Positions 12,272 to 24,636 of a stretch of DNA of 64,000 nucleotides are shown here, piece by piece. Every line of letters begins with the position of its first letter. Positions within the stretch are counted from its first letter, which is position 1. A program made the position numbers and the translations under genes. The notes under the pieces were generated by a model. That model was not told where the DNA came from. It ran no database searches and saw only the letters and a program-made list of their open reading frames with translations. Source of the stretch: Isoetes taiwanensis (lineage: Eukaryota; Streptophyta; Lycopodiopsida; Isoetales; Isoetaceae); the NCBI GenBank assembly GCA_021234155.1, contig JAJEKV010000049.1:1397487-1461486 (forward strand), in the 5' to 3' direction.

Positions 12272-14775
12272 CTAAAGTCAAAGATAGTTCTGGAAATATT
12301 CTCAGGAAACCAAATGACATATCGGCTTTTTTCTCTTCAAGTTATTCTGATCTTTTTGCTGATAATAACACAAGAGATGCCACTGATTGTGCTAAGGCAA
12401 ATAATTTCCATAATCTTATTGATAGAATCATCCCATCTGTCTCTCCTGTGATTGATAATAATATGATACAAATTCCTTCTATTGATGAAATCTATGTTGT
12501 GCTTAAGAAGGGTTTTGGTCTTCTGATTACCTTCATACCTCAATTGCTAGTGGTTTCATTACTTTGATTCCCAAGATCGATAAGCCTATTACTTTCTCTG
12601 ATTGGAGATCAATTTCTTTAACAAAACTCTACTTACAAAATTTGTGCCAAAATCATTACTTTCAGAATAAAAAATCATCTCCAGAACTGCATTAGTCTGA
12701 ACCAATCTGCTTTTCTTTCTAATATATTCATCTTGAAGAATTATATTGTTGCCATGGAGGGTCTACATTGAAATAAGCCCACTAATCAGAATTGCATCTT
12801 ACTTAAGCTGGATTTTAAGAAAAGCTTTTGATACAATTAGGTGGGACTTCATGCCTTTGCTATGGAAAAGCTTGGCTTTCAGCCATCTCTTATCAATCTT
12901 ATTTTAGGATTGAATCAAAGAGCAATCTCGGCTGTTTTGATTAATGGATCTCCTGGCCCTTTTTTCTCTCTTGCAAAAGGTGTCAGACAAGGTTGCCCTT
13001 TTGCTCCATATCTCTTTATTATGGTTACTGAATTGCTGACTAGAGCTATTCTGCATCACCAAGAAAATAGTAAGATCATTGACCTCAAAATTCCTAATAG
13101 CTCTACATCCCTAAGCATCCTTCAATATGCAGAAGATACCTTCTCATTTCTTAAGAATGATCCAAACAATATTTCAAACTTCCTTAATGTTATTCGTGAT
13201 TTCTCTGCTGCTTCAGTTGTTCATTTAAATCTTGAAAAGTGTACTATTATTGGGGATATTCCTGATAAGCAAATTGCTAGCATTAAGGTTATCAACACCA
13301 CTCAAGCTTCCAAGCTTCTAGGCATGCGTTTGTCTCTGAGTACTAATCTCTCAGGCCTCTGGGCTCCTATTGTTGACAGGATTCGGGGTAAGCTGCACTT
13401 TTACATGAATAGTCTTTCTCTAGTAGGCAAGATTGTTATTGCTAATAATGTTCTTGCTAGCTCCCATGTTTATTTTTCCTCTGCCTTGATGCCCCCCGCT
13501 AAGATTTATAAGCAAATTGAGAAAATTATCAGAGACTTCATATGGAATGGTAATCATATAGTAAATTGGGACTCCATTGTGAGAAAGAAGGAAGTAGGAG
13601 GCCTCAATTGCAAAGATCTTCACAAGCAAGCTCAAGCTCTTGTTGGTAAGTTCATTTGGAAAGCTCTCAATGGTTCTTTAAGCCCTGTCTTTGTATTTAT
13701 TAATCATTGGATAAATGCTAGCAAACCTCAGGGTCATCCTTCCATCTTTCATATGCTTCCAAATTCTGCTTTCTGTGACCTGAAACCTGCTGCTAATATA
13801 CCTCCCCTGATGAGGAATTTTATTAAAGCCTGGAATAATATCTGCTCTGCTTTTTCTTATCCAAATGTGTCTGACATTCAATTCAACATGCCAATCTTTT
13901 GGGCTCCTATTTTCAAGGATGATGCAAATTATGTGCTTGCCATGAAGCACCCTCAAATATACAAAAAATGGAGATCCTATGATCTAAATTTCATTAGTGA
14001 TCTCTGGAATACAGACAGATGGATTACCTTGTCAACCTTAAAGAAGAAAATCAAAGGTACTGGCTCTCATAAGAAGATTTTCTGCCATATAAAGCAGGTG
14101 ATTGGTAATTTAAGACCAACTACATCTAATAATGATTTTCATTGGCAGCTGAACAGATTATCTCTGTATAAAGTTAGCACCATATATGATTTTCTTAACC
14201 ACAAGATAAATCCAGGGAAAATCTCTTCTAGCTGGAATCTTAGTGCTGATACTTCTAAGTCTCTTATTCATAATGTGTGGAACTCCTATTGCTCTAAGAA
14301 GATCTCTTTCTTTGTTTGGCTAGCTAATAAAAGTGTTCCCTGTCTTCTTAATTTCTTCAACAGAGATCCAAACATCTCTCCTCTCTGTCCTCTTCTCTGT
14401 AATGAGGTTGAGAGCATGGAGCATATATTTTTCTGTTCGAAGCTTATGCCTTTTTGGAGGTGGTTTGAACTTTAATTTGGCTCCAAAGATAGGTCCTCTA
14501 TAATTAGCTTGTTGCAGACAAATAACACTTTCACCAATACTATTGCCTTCATTGCTCTTTGGAATATATGGAAATCGAGAAATAGATGTCTATATGGACA
14601 CAAGAGATTCTCTATTACTTGGATCAAAATTCATTTCATATATGATTTCAAATTGACTGCTACTACCCATAGAAATATTGTTGCTGACAAATATGACAGG
14701 TGTTGGGATCAACATGGTTCATTTGAAGGGTATTGCAATTTGTATAAATCAAACTTATCTTTTACAACACACTAA
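12250..14775 (+). pseudogene. LINE ORF2 reverse transcriptase and zinc-finger region
   Basis: Reading across frames gives LIPKIDKPITFSDWRSISL (12567 on), a YKICAKIIT-type block, then LKLDF with the first catalytic Asp near 12808. The long frame 12841-14475 continues with GVRQGCPFAPYLF and LQYAEDTFSFL. The catalytic motif, normally Y/F-A-D-D, reads YAED, so the first Asp of the pair (13132-13134) is Glu. The C-terminal part has the zf-RVT pattern: SKKISFFVWLANKSVPC, CPLLC, then ESMEHIFFC. A last piece (14509-14775) contains ALWNIWKSRNRCLYG. Frameshifts near 12.56-12.84 kb plus the YAED change make activity unlikely. Confidence 0.85.
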
Positions 14776-15684
14776 TATTCCTTTATTCTAGGATATATGG
14801 AGCTACGTCGAGGTCACTAGGAGAGGAAATTTAGTAGAGACTCGAGTATGTATGAAGTCAAACTATATGGTGATATCAGATCACATGAACATCAAGTCAA
14901 ATTTCCCCCGGATAATCACTGAACAATAAGGCAGATGATCAAAGACAATGAAATATGCAAGGCAAGAGAAAGTATTCGGGCTGCAACCCTCACTAGAGAA
15001 GTTTTTTAGATGGCTTACATGTACTGGTTTATTCATAATCATTATCGGGAGTTCATTAAAAGGCAATTTTCCAAATAAAGACAGCTATATTACGCTCACA
15101 AAATGTTAGCATATGCATATGGTATCCTTCTCTTACTAATGGTACAACAGGATTTCTATAAGCTGATTAGAGATCATATGTGGATGGCTCATTGGCACTG
15201 CTGATAGTTTCACCTTTAAATATAATCACTTGTTTGACTCTGTCTCAAACCCTGCTGATCCAAAGATTCCTACCATTCCCTCTTCCAAAATTGACACCAT
15301 AGCCTCTTCTTGGATGCATTAAGATATTTTTGGTTTTGCAGGCTTATTACAAGATCAGCTTTTGAAAGAACAAGGCATGGACAAAATGATGATGATCAAT
15401 CTCTGCATCACATATTATTGGGAACAGCTCATTTTTGTGGATACTTTTGGTTTCCATTATCCAATTCAGCTTCTGAAAACTATTTGAAGACTTTTTCTAC
15501 AGGGTTGACGAGATCAACTAAATTTTATTCTGCCCTTTATCTACAGTTTGACCACTATATTTTGGAATTTTAAGTTTAAAAAGCTTTGCTTTTGTTTTAG
15601 GCATGCACTCTATAGCTTGCCTAAACCTTTATATGTTTTTCCTTAATTAATGAGAAAATCATCTCGTTCCTTTAAAAAAAAAAA
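14776..15684 (+). other. LINE 3' region and poly-A tail
   Basis: Non-coding DNA after the ORF2 stop includes a duplicated-looking TTTGTTTTAGGCATGC / GCTTGCCTAAACC inverted pair near 15594-15630. It ends in the poly-A at 15674-15684. The block 14780-15300 has no recognisable coding content and may be an unrelated insertion in the LINE tail. Confidence 0.5.
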
Positions 15685-16059
15685 TTTAAGTCAAATTTTG
15701 CATTAAAATCATGTACTGTATATGACAATAAGATAAAATAATATCGCTCTAACCTAGTATGTAAATCTCAAAAGAATAAACGGCCAGTTCATATTGACAA
15801 AAAGGGTGATGATAATATAGATTAAGAAAGGTTTGATAATAGTCTGAAAGTGTATGATGTCGAGTTTTGGGACAACTATATCGTAATAAAATACAAGAAC
15901 CAGACACACCAAGATCTAATAGTTTGAAAAACTTATACTCGACTGAACAAACAGGTAACTAGTTTGACATAGGTATAAGAGGTGCTAGAAGCTGACTAGT
16001 CTAAAAGCACTTCTTCTCTCATGAAAAACCACTATCCTCAGAACATCTAGCTGAGCTGC
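15685..16059. other. AT-rich spacer, no feature seen
   Basis: Flanking DNA after the LINE poly-A. No gene, repeat or inverted repeat is recognised. Confidence 0.5.
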
Positions 16060-16615
16060 TATCGTCAGCATGCCATAGGGTGATCACCCACACTGGTACA
16101 CGGTAGGACTGTGTGGTACTCCCATCGCTGCTATAGTGTATTTCTATATGATTAGCAAATCGGAACTCTGAGGTATATATCATCGATGATTAAGTGCTGT
16201 TAAAGCAGCTATGCCTCGTCAACAACTCATACGTGGTCCTACCATTGGTGTACAAGCTAACAAATAGAAGAACTATGTGGTACTCCCATTGTTGCTACAA
16301 TGTATCTATACACTATTAACAAATCGGGACTGTCGATATATACCGTCACTGATTATATGCCGAGTAGGGCGGCTATGCCCCATCAGCAATTTACATGACA
16401 TAGTGGTTCTACCACCAGTGTACAAGCTAACATATGCTAACGATAGGCAGGACTGTGTGGTACTTCTGCCACTCTTACATTGTGTCTCTACACTACTAAC
16501 GAATCAGGACTGTGCAATATATATCATCGCTAATTATACGCTGATTTAGAGCAGCTATGTCACGTCAACATTTCACACAAGAGGTGGTTCTACCACCAGT
16601 GTATGTGTCACTTCT
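16060..16615. repeat. Three-unit tandem repeat, 163-181 bp
   Basis: The motif GGACTGTGTGGTACT recurs at about 16105, 16268 (degenerate) and 16449. Each time it is followed by a similar order of words: a TGTATCTATACAC-like block, AAATCGGGACTGT, a TATATATCATCGCT-like block, GCAGCTATG, and GTGGTTCTACCACCAGTGT. Unit lengths are 163 and 181 bp, in the size range of plant satellites, but only three copies are present. Confidence 0.85.
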
Positions 16616-17271
16616 ATAACTACAATGATTAGCTCACAATATGATATGAGACCACGATGGACAAATACTTGAATGAAGTAAATGGATACGAATATGGCAA
16701 TAGTAGTAAATGATTGAAGCAGAACAAGATATAATTACTAGAATCTAATAGAATAGTATTTAACATCCATGCATTCCCTTGAGGGTCTTGGACCACAATT
16801 AGGCTAGGTTGAAAGCTCTGCTTCAAGCAACCCCACAAGTTTAGTTTTTCACTTTAGGTCATCCAGTAATTTCACATTTACACTCAGAATATTTTACTAC
16901 ACCTTGCGCATTCTTAATTGTCCTCCTTTTCTAAAAAAATCAAGATCCATTCCTAAAGAGTTTGTTATAGTCTTATGTTTTTGTTTCCCATATCTTGTAT
17001 TGTTCTAATATTAAAAATTCCTTATACAGAATCCATTGAAGTGGTTCAAAATGCCTTATCGAAATCTTTTCATAATTTACAACCAAGATTGTGACTTCAT
17101 TCCCCAACCTGGGAGATACCATTCTTTCTTGGCTTATATTATTCGTCATCATTTATTAATCTTCTAGAATGCAATGCTATGTGCTTATGTTGATTGTCCA
17201 CACTGTAAGCGAGCTCTTGACATTTGTCAACAGACACGGCATGGTGGGATTTAGATATGGTTACATTTCCT
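16616..17271. other. Unrecognised AT-rich DNA
   Basis: No coding, repeat or RNA feature could be supported. Short frames on both strands have no family resemblance. Confidence 0.45.
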
Positions 17272-17443
17272 ACAGTAATATACTGCTGTGATGTAGAGGC
17301 TGGAGGCAAGTGGATTCATCAATTTCATTAAGTTCTGAACTTTCAAAAACATTTCTTACAGTAATATACTGTTGTGATATGGAGGCCCAAACAAGTGGAT
17401 TCATCAAATTCAATAAGTTCTGAACTTTCAAACACATTAGCAG
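17272..17443. repeat. 86-bp tandem duplication
   Basis: Two adjacent copies start with ACAGTAATATACTG at 17272 and 17358. Both continue through GTGGATTCATCAA and AAGTTCTGAACTTTCAAA. They differ at about ten positions. Confidence 0.9.
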
Positions 17444-18005
17444 GAACAATAGCAATATAGCAATGAAGTATGGTAGCCTAGCAATGGAGTATGGCAATCT
17501 GGTGAATGCCGTTATTTGACCAAATGGCTATGCATAGCGTTATTTGCGGTTTGCAATCCTTGCAGCATATGCACATCAGCATATGCACATCATGTGAAAT
17601 GTAACTTAATATTTTAGGCAGTGTTGAAGACTTGATGCAATGTCATTTTGCAGTTTCCTAGTTGCATGTGCATTATAGTATGGCCTTATCCAAGGTTCTA
17701 ATATCTGACATACTTCAGAGCAGCATAAATAGCATTGTAAAACGTCTTGGGCAGTAAAGAGCTAAAATTGTGTTCAATAGTATGCTTTGAGCAAGTTGGC
17801 ATTGCATTGTTTATATAAGTTTGTGCTTGCTTCCTTCCTATGCAAATGCTTCCTTGGTGCCACATGAATGCAAGTTATTTGTCCTTTTTAGTATTTGGAT
17901 TCTCAAGTTTGTCCACTTTAAATTTCACCATTGCAGTTATAATTTTGAGATGTCACAATTCCAAGATGGAAACATGACAACTTTTGAAACGGAAGTAGCA
18001 ATAAA

Positions 18006-18089
18006 TTAGTTCTTGAAGACTCGAGTCTACTTGCATTGCCACATAAGTTAGTTCTTGAAGACTCGAGTCTACTTGGATTGCCACATAAG
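18006..18089. repeat. 42-bp perfect tandem duplication
   Basis: The 42-bp unit beginning TTAGTTCTTGAAGACTCGAG occurs at 18006 and 18048 with a single mismatch (GCATT against GGATT). It includes the palindrome GACTCGAGTC. Confidence 0.95.
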
Positions 18090-18952
18090 CAATATAATGT
18101 GTAACAAAAGAGGACATTCCAAATTATTTGTGAAGTTACCTTACAAGAGTGCATTACATAATGCATATGCGTATAACAAATTAAAATAAGATAAAGATGA
18201 AAAAAAAAAAACCTATTTACCATAATAATTTCTGTCAGGTTCACATGTCTTTATGTGAGCTGGAAATCCGGCGAGCTAATAAAGCATTTCTCTTATGCTT
18301 AGAAGTTATTACTTCTAAAAAAATTCATGTTTCATGTAGTGAAATAACAAATTCGTTGGCGCTTCAAGAGCTTCGCAAACTTTCCCTGCATCTTTTGGCA
18401 TGTGTCGGCTATAAATATTTTCTTTTCTTTTTTTCTACAATTTTTCTTGAGCTTGCTGTGAACTCAAGTATTATATTCAACCTGCGGGGAACATGTTAAG
18501 AGAACTGAGAAGCTCTTGGACACGGACGACTGCATGGACCAGTAGTTGGATGCACCTACTACTTCGAGACTTTGCCCAGGTCACTTTTGGGACTTTGCAA
18601 GCACCCCTTGCAATTTTCAGTGCAAATCATGCACTGTAACAAAACCTAGATTATGATCCTACCCACTGGAGTTCTCTTGCTTAGATGGATTAGATGACCT
18701 GCAGCACTTGGGCTTCTCTAAAATCGGCCTTCTAGAGTCTTGGAGAACAAGTTTTAGATCATTTGAGCTATTATTGAAAGCTTCCTTTTTTACAGTGCCA
18801 GCAGATGTTGAACTCCTGGTATGCCATACAAATGCAGGAAGGTATCTAAAAAATTTGTTGAATCTTCCTGCATTTTGTTTTCTGTAACCGTTGTTTTCTT
18901 TATTGTTTTCTTCAGCACTTAGATATAAGACCACCCTAATATTTTGTAGCAG

Positions 18953-19389
18953 TCAAAGGAGGAAACAAAAGCTGTTTTGGAGGACTTCATTGTGGACGAT
19001 GATATAGAAAGCGATGAAGAAACTGCTGGTAATTCCTTCTTAGGATGGTAACTATATTTCTAACAGTAGAATTTCTATAATAGTGCACTTCTCACTTAGA
19101 TGGGAATTATACTTCTAACAGCAGAAATTCTATAATAGTGCACTTTGTTCTCACATGGGGTAAAGGAGATAAGAAGGGTGGAAAAACCAAGGCGGATGAT
19201 GCTGAGGTATAAGGCACTTTTATCGTATTCTATAATTTGAACTAGCTCTTAGCATATGTGATGTGGGTTTTTAGGTTGATGACAAACGCTTTCAAGAGCT
19301 TGCTCTCGAAGGTCGAAGACGGATGATGTGCAAGGCAGATGAAGAAGATTTACAGACTGTCAACGGAAATGGGATTTCATATATATAAA
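18953..19389 (+). pseudogene. Three phase-compatible exons of an unknown acidic protein
   Basis: Three consecutive segments are bounded by AG and GT and join in frame. 18953-19028 encodes SKEETKAVLEDFIVDDD and IESDEETA. 19166-19206 encodes GDKKGGKTKADDAE. The third begins at 19275 with VDDKRFQELALEGRRR. Phases (1 after exon one, 0 after exon two) are consistent, which argues for a real host gene or a recently dead copy. The protein is acidic with Lys patches, as in nuclear chromatin or replication factors, but I cannot name it. No start codon or complete upstream exons were found. The frame runs to a stop near 19389. Confidence 0.45.
19044..19155. repeat. 55-bp direct repeat within an intron
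   Basis: Two adjacent copies contain TTCTAACAG, a few bases, then TTCTATAATAGTGCACTT. GTGCAC lies at 19083 and 19138. The repeat is in the apparent intron between the first two exons above. Confidence 0.85.
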
Positions 19390-19636
19390 AAGTATGAAAG
19401 CTGGCAGTGAATGCACTTGCCATGGCTAATGATCTAGATGTTGCATTTGAAGTTAGATGGCCTGCAATTATGACAGTTTGGCTTATCTCATTATTTAGAT
19501 TTAGAAGGTCTGAAGATGGCTACCAATTATGATATGCTTATGGCACTGGCAAATGGAGGTTATGTAGCCAGGTTAACATCAAGTGAGAAATTACCTTGAA
19601 AAGGAATAATACTTGCCCTTTGTATTGTGTTTTGGA

Positions 19637-19866
19637 TAAGCAAGGCAAAGCTTTATGAAGTCGAGATCTATAAAATGACTACAGATAGGCAGACACTTCT
19701 AGGTTTTGGAATAGATAATGCATATAAGCATTGTATAGCAAAGCAAAGCCTCTTATGAAGTTGAGATCTATAAAGTTACTGCAGATGAAAGCTGTAATAG
19801 GCTAGGTTTTCAAACGCGCAGACACTTCTAGGTTTTGGAATAGATAATGCGTATAAGCATTACATT
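19637..19866. repeat. Tandem duplication of about 105-125 bp
   Basis: Two adjacent copies share AAGCAAGGCAAAGC-like, GAGATCTATAAA, and a long identical block from CAGACACTTCTAGG through ATAGATAATGC. The second copy has an extra stretch of about 20 bp (near GGCTAGGTTTTCAAACG). Confidence 0.85.
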
Positions 19867-20070
19867 GCTTGGAACATGAGATATACTATCGTGAATGAAT
19901 GGGTGCAAATTGGTATGTGGCTAGATCCAAGTCATTTTGGCATGAATTCTACTTCCCAAGGCTTCTTTCATATTCCTATTACCTTAATCCCATCCATGAG
20001 ATGCCCTACATGCTTCATGACTCTCCTTGACATGCATCATCACCATATTCCCCTTCCAAAGTTGGCAAAG

Positions 20071-20429
20071 AGTCTTTTTTCTAGTCAAAACACATCACAC
20101 ATCCATCATGCATCCACTACCTTGAAAAAATGCAAAAAATTCCACCAAATTTGGCTATTCCTATGGTCTAAGACTATTTTCTCTCTCTAAAAATCAAACT
20201 AGAGAGAGAAAGTGCACATGTTCTTCAAACAAGATGAAAGAGCAAATTTTCAAGTCATTACATAAAGTTCTAATGGTATGTGAACAAGTGCCAAATTTGA
20301 TGCCAAATTATCCACATCATCTTCAAAATGTCAAATATGATCCACATCATCACTCAAGTACATCCACATCATCATACACGTCATCCACCTCATCACCCAT
20401 TCACAAAAACTTTTGACTAGAAAAAAGTC
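20071..20429. repeat. Fold-back element with about 17-bp inverted ends
   Basis: CTTTTTTCTAGTCAAAA at 20074-20090 is the exact reverse complement of TTTTGACTAGAAAAAAG at 20411-20427. Inside lies a second hairpin (TTTCTCTCTCTA, short loop, TAGAGAGAGAAA, about 20179-20210) and many CCACATCATCA-type words. Size (about 360 bp) and symmetry suggest a MITE-like or fold-back element. I see no clear target duplication. Confidence 0.55.
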
Positions 20430-20544
20430 ATTTTGCCACCTTGCTTGGCAATCATCACCTCATCGTGCCATGTCACCACCCATTTGCATTGATATTTGAT
20501 ATTGATTCACGACTTTTGATGTCATTGTTCTGAACATTGATATT

Positions 20545-20856
20545 TTGGCATTTGAGCAGTCTAGGAATATGTTACATGCTCTTGAATCTAGTGACAGTCG
20601 TGACAACAACCCTCTTTATGAGATTTTCAGATTTGAAACATGTGTACCAGCTGGAAAGACCGGTGAGTATGATCTTTACATGCCTCAAATAGAGAAATTT
20701 GTTTGCTTTGATGATTTAATGCCAAACTATGAGCTAGAATTGCTCGTTTTTTATGGTTTGATAAATGAAGTATGCATAGAACGGATCAAGCCTGAGTTTA
20801 TTTCACAAGTTATTCAATTTATGACTTCTAACAATATGAACTATGAACCAAGATGA
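20545..20856 (+). CDS. Unrecognised 103-codon reading frame
   Basis: The listed start uses an internal ATG, and the frame is open a little further upstream. The protein is mixed and compact (FRFETCVPAGKTGEYDLY, LELLVFYGLINEVCIERI), with no repeat bias, membrane segment or motif that I recognise. In the bases after its stop, another frame continues with INAHIKHYIPPSRYKFLW, so it may be part of a longer broken gene. Codon use does not look random, but no neighbour helps assign a role. Confidence 0.3.
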   Translation: MAFEQSRNMLHALESSDSRDNNPLYEIFRFETCVPAGKTGEYDLYMPQIEKFVCFDDLMPNYELELLVFYGLINEVCIERIKPEFISQVIQFMTSNNMNYEPR

Positions 20857-23800
20857 GAACAAAGGAACAATAACAAACACCTATGCATAGATGTTGCAAA
20901 ATCAATTAATGCTCATATCAAGCATTATATTCCACCTTCACGTTATAAGTTTTTATGGAGCAATGGCCCCAAGTCCAAACTTTTGAAAAATAGAAATGTA
21001 TCAAACCATATATAATCATACATCCAATTTTAAATTTTTATTTTTTTCATAGCTAATTTTTCTGGGTTCTGCCTCAGGCGAGGCCGGCACGTCTGAATGT
21101 TTTGGGTCACTTTCTTTGGCTACAAGCAAGCCCTGAATTATGACCAGTCGAAAAAGAAACGAAAAAAAAAAAGACAAACCAGTGCCCCTGTTTTTGCCCA
21201 GTTCTCACCGGATTTGGGGAAGTTGGATCCAAATCCAGCGGAGCATTCTGCTCCTCAGTTCAAGCACTATGGCTGCAACGAACACTCGACGGATGCTGTT
21301 TGCCGGATGATTCTACCTGGAGCTACCAATTTTTGCTGGATTTTCTTGGTATGAGCTATCGATTTTGCTCACCCAGCTTTGCGTAACCGGTTTAAACGGA
21401 GCTGGTTAATTCTCGGGGTTCAACTCCGAGGCACAATAAGTTAGTTTCAGATACTAACAGGTAAAGCTAAGCTATGCATGAATAAGAGAGGATTAAGCAG
21501 GGATTATTTTACGAATGATGGGCTTGCAAATCCATAAATAGGGTTAGAGCTTTCAAATCTTCATGCTGGCCGAACCTTGTGTTGTAGCAAGGATTATACG
21601 AGCAAGAGATAATTCATCCCTTTGACTTCAATCTCTAAGATAATGCCTTTTGGCTGACGATGTGAAGCGTTTATCGCCATCGGAAGCTTTCACAACAGAG
21701 CGCTCCAGGTTTGTTCCATTTTTCTTTAAAGCATTAAGTGATCTGCTCTCGATGCATCTACAACCATTTGCAATATTTTTCAATGAAAGCAAAAAATGCA
21801 ACCCATTGGACCCAGAACCCGCATCTTTAAACAAATGCCGGTCTTCTTCTATGTAATGCAGTGCCTTCCTCACCTTTCCCATCTTTCCGAGGTCTTATTT
21901 TTATCAAACCCTTCAGTGCCCGCATGACCATTAATTGATCTTTATGTTTGTGGGTTGGATCCCAATGATCTGCTTTCCTCCAAGCCCTTGCAATCCATCC
22001 AGAGAGTCCCCCTTAGGTCATCTGTTCAGGGTCTGCAAGAAAGAAACTGGCATAAAACCTGATGGGCTGTTCAAATTTAATAGGGTTGCTTTCTAATACT
22101 ACTGTATGAACTTGAGTCTGGGACCTTGGAAAAGCAATGGTGATTAATGGCTTGAAAAAGGATGAAGTTGGGACCTTCAATTTGTGTAACTTGAAATGCA
22201 TAAATACCAAGCTTTTGGTTATGGCAAAGAACGATGTAAACAACTGTGGGCTGTCCTACCTTCACTGACATGTTTGTTGAATGCCTGAGATACTACTTTG
22301 CATCTTTTGATGCAATAAATGCTATTTTTATTACAATTTTGTCTGCTCCTTTTAGGAGTGTGCTAATCAGTCCTCCCTAAAAAAAGGTCATTTGGTTAGG
22401 TTAGTACGGTAATATTTCTGCACGGAGATGATGAATAAATCCTTATCAGATCCTTCGTATCCATCCATGCACATCTCTTTTGCCAAGTCCTAAATTTGAA
22501 GGAATGCCTCTCTTACTTGCTTTACATTTGATACAGCTTTCAAATGAAGAAAATTAGATTCAAACTGTGAGGAAATTCACTCTTCATGAAGCATAACGCT
22601 TGAATGGTGATTATACAGGGTTCAGATCCCTGCCTTACTGAAAGTTGTTTATATCTCTATCAAAGTTTATGAAGAATATTGATGTAGATACATTTTTCAG
22701 GGGTGCAAAGTGGCGAACATTTGGTAATGCTTGGAAGCCCAACATTGCCAGTTTATTTTCTGATTTGTCGGCAAATTGTCAGCTTGCTCTTTTTGTGATA
22801 AGAATAATGCCTAGGCAACAACATTTTATATTACCCTCTGCCATTTCCCATTGAAGCCTATCCAAGAGGCCAAGTTTTGCCCTGAAGACTCTTAATGCCA
22901 TTTGGTTGATTAGCAATCAGAACCAAAACTATCTATTCCTTCTATGGATAATGCCACTATCATGTCATCGCACACTTCATTCTGCATGACTTGCTGAAAC
23001 CATATTGTTAAAGGGACGGAGGCAAAGGATAAGGGCGGAGGCAGAGACGATGAAGCAATCTAAGTGGGGCAGAAAGTTTGAGTAAGCTTGTGTTCACATC
23101 AGGAGCAAGGTCAGGTGGTTTGATAGACAAGGTTTAGTTTACTAGCATTTGGAATCTTCCATTCTGCCTTATCTAATTGTGTGTGTCAGTGGCTTCTGAT
23201 GGAAAAAATGCACTACTTTTGCATTGGAGACAGAAACAAGTCATACGTCTTAGTTTGATTGTCTTGCTGAAAATGACTAGATAACCAGCAACACACATCT
23301 CAATAGGGCATCCTTTACACCAAGTACCGGCCGGACAACAACACACGACATCGGGGCCGGCAAAACGAGAGGATCGGCGGTTTTGGATTCCCCGGCATAG
23401 GCTCGGTGACTTCGGCCAGTTCCACCGCCCGGTTCTTGGTCTTTACTTCTGATTCACCGGGATTTGCATCAGGTCAGTTCGAATAAGAGGTCGGTTATTG
23501 CATTAGGTCAGGGTTTCTTTCTAGTTCCTTCTGCTCTGGCAGCGCATCTCTCCATCTAGGTGGGTTTGCCAATTTCCACTCCTGGGTCAAATGGCCCATA
23601 TCTCTCTGCTGGTATTAACCCAGCGGCTGCCCGATTCTTCCACACCATTTTGCAATTCCATATACCTTAGGGCATTCTCTGATGTCCGCCCGACCTATAA
23701 GTTCAGTCCTCTTACCATATCGGCTCTATCTCTTCTTGCCTGGTCCGGTGCTTTGTCCGCCTGCGTCTAACAACCGCCTTCTCCCATGACCCCATAAAAG

Positions 23801-24604
23801 CGGAGAAATGGCAAAGGCGATAAATGAAACAACATACCACGCATGACAAATTGCTTGATATCCGGCGATCGTGTGGTCTCTTGCTTCGAAGTCGGAATCG
23901 GACGAGAATATGATCAGGCGGTTTTGGGGCAAAGGGATACTTTAGCTTGGCGGGAGGTGCGTGTTGGCGGACTTACATGTATGACCACCTTCATTTGCTT
24001 TCACATAACCATTTTGAAGCGATTAGGTTCCACGGACACCTCGGGCCATTGATGGGCCATTACGCGACCGATGCTAGTATCTGACCCGAGGATCCATTTC
24101 ATGTGTCATCATGTGCTGATGCTAGTGTCGGGCTTATGGCGCCCTGCATGTTCACATTGCGGTACGTGGGCGAGGTATATGAGGGGCGGATACAGCGGGG
24201 AGGAGGGGCCCGCCATTTGGTTGCAGATCCGCCCCAGGCGCACAAAGACCGAGCTTTGAATTTCGTATTATAGGGGTAGAGAGCAGTATTAATCGAGGGT
24301 CGGAGGCATGATTTGGAGGTCGCTAAGCGGTTCTTCTGTGGGGTTATGCATGTCCCAGCTATTGGACTTGTGTCTGGAGTGAGGGTGGGGGCTACGCGTC
24401 CTGATCGACCTCGACACCTTCTAATTTGCTTTCGGGATGTGTTGAGTCGTCTAAGTGTTCTTATTGAAGGAAATCATTTGAGGGGCACTACTTTTTCATT
24501 CTGAGGGAAGATCTTTCTCCCACACAACTATGCAATCCCGGAATGAGTTGTGCAAGGTTAGGGAAGCCCGTCAACACAAAAAATGGGCGGTATACCGAGG
24601 AGGA
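20857..24604. other. Unrecognised DNA, AT-rich then CpG-rich from 23.3 kb
   Basis: I find no supportable gene. A minus-strand frame at 21628-21882 (84 codons, basic) and others near 22.0-22.9 kb have no recognisable domain. From about 23300 the composition shifts to CpG-rich DNA with many CCGG and GGCC words, similar to the interior of the element that starts at 24605. This could be remnants of related elements. Confidence 0.4.
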
Positions 24605-24636
24605 CATTAGAGTTTTTTTGAGATCAAATAAGGGCC
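24605..24636 (+). repeat. Left terminal inverted repeat of the 14.3-kb element
   Basis: It starts CATTAGAG and is followed after 12 bases by GCCACGTC. It pairs with 38847-38878 with one mismatch (A against G at the 19th base). Confidence 0.75.

Larger units (their letters stand above)
8190..15684 (+). mobile_element. L1-clade LINE (non-LTR retrotransposon), inactive
   Basis: This has the layout of a plant L1: a 5' region, ORF1 with a zinc knuckle, then ORF2 with an AP-type endonuclease, reverse transcriptase and a C-terminal zinc-finger segment. It closes with a 3' untranslated region ending in ATGAGAAAATCATCTCG and 11 A at 15674-15684. The 5' boundary is approximate because I could not find a convincing target duplication. 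Both ORFs are frameshifted. No RNase H domain is evident. The 14.78-15.30 kb part is not recognised and may contain an insertion. Confidence 0.85.

Noticed and set aside
11408-14000. Minus-strand frames opposite LINE ORF2
   Set aside because: They are shadows of the coding strand. The plus strand carries the endonuclease and RT motifs.
22590-22650. tRNA T-arm-like GGGTTCAGATCCC
   Set aside because: The B-box-like word has no A box at a suitable distance and no acceptor stem.
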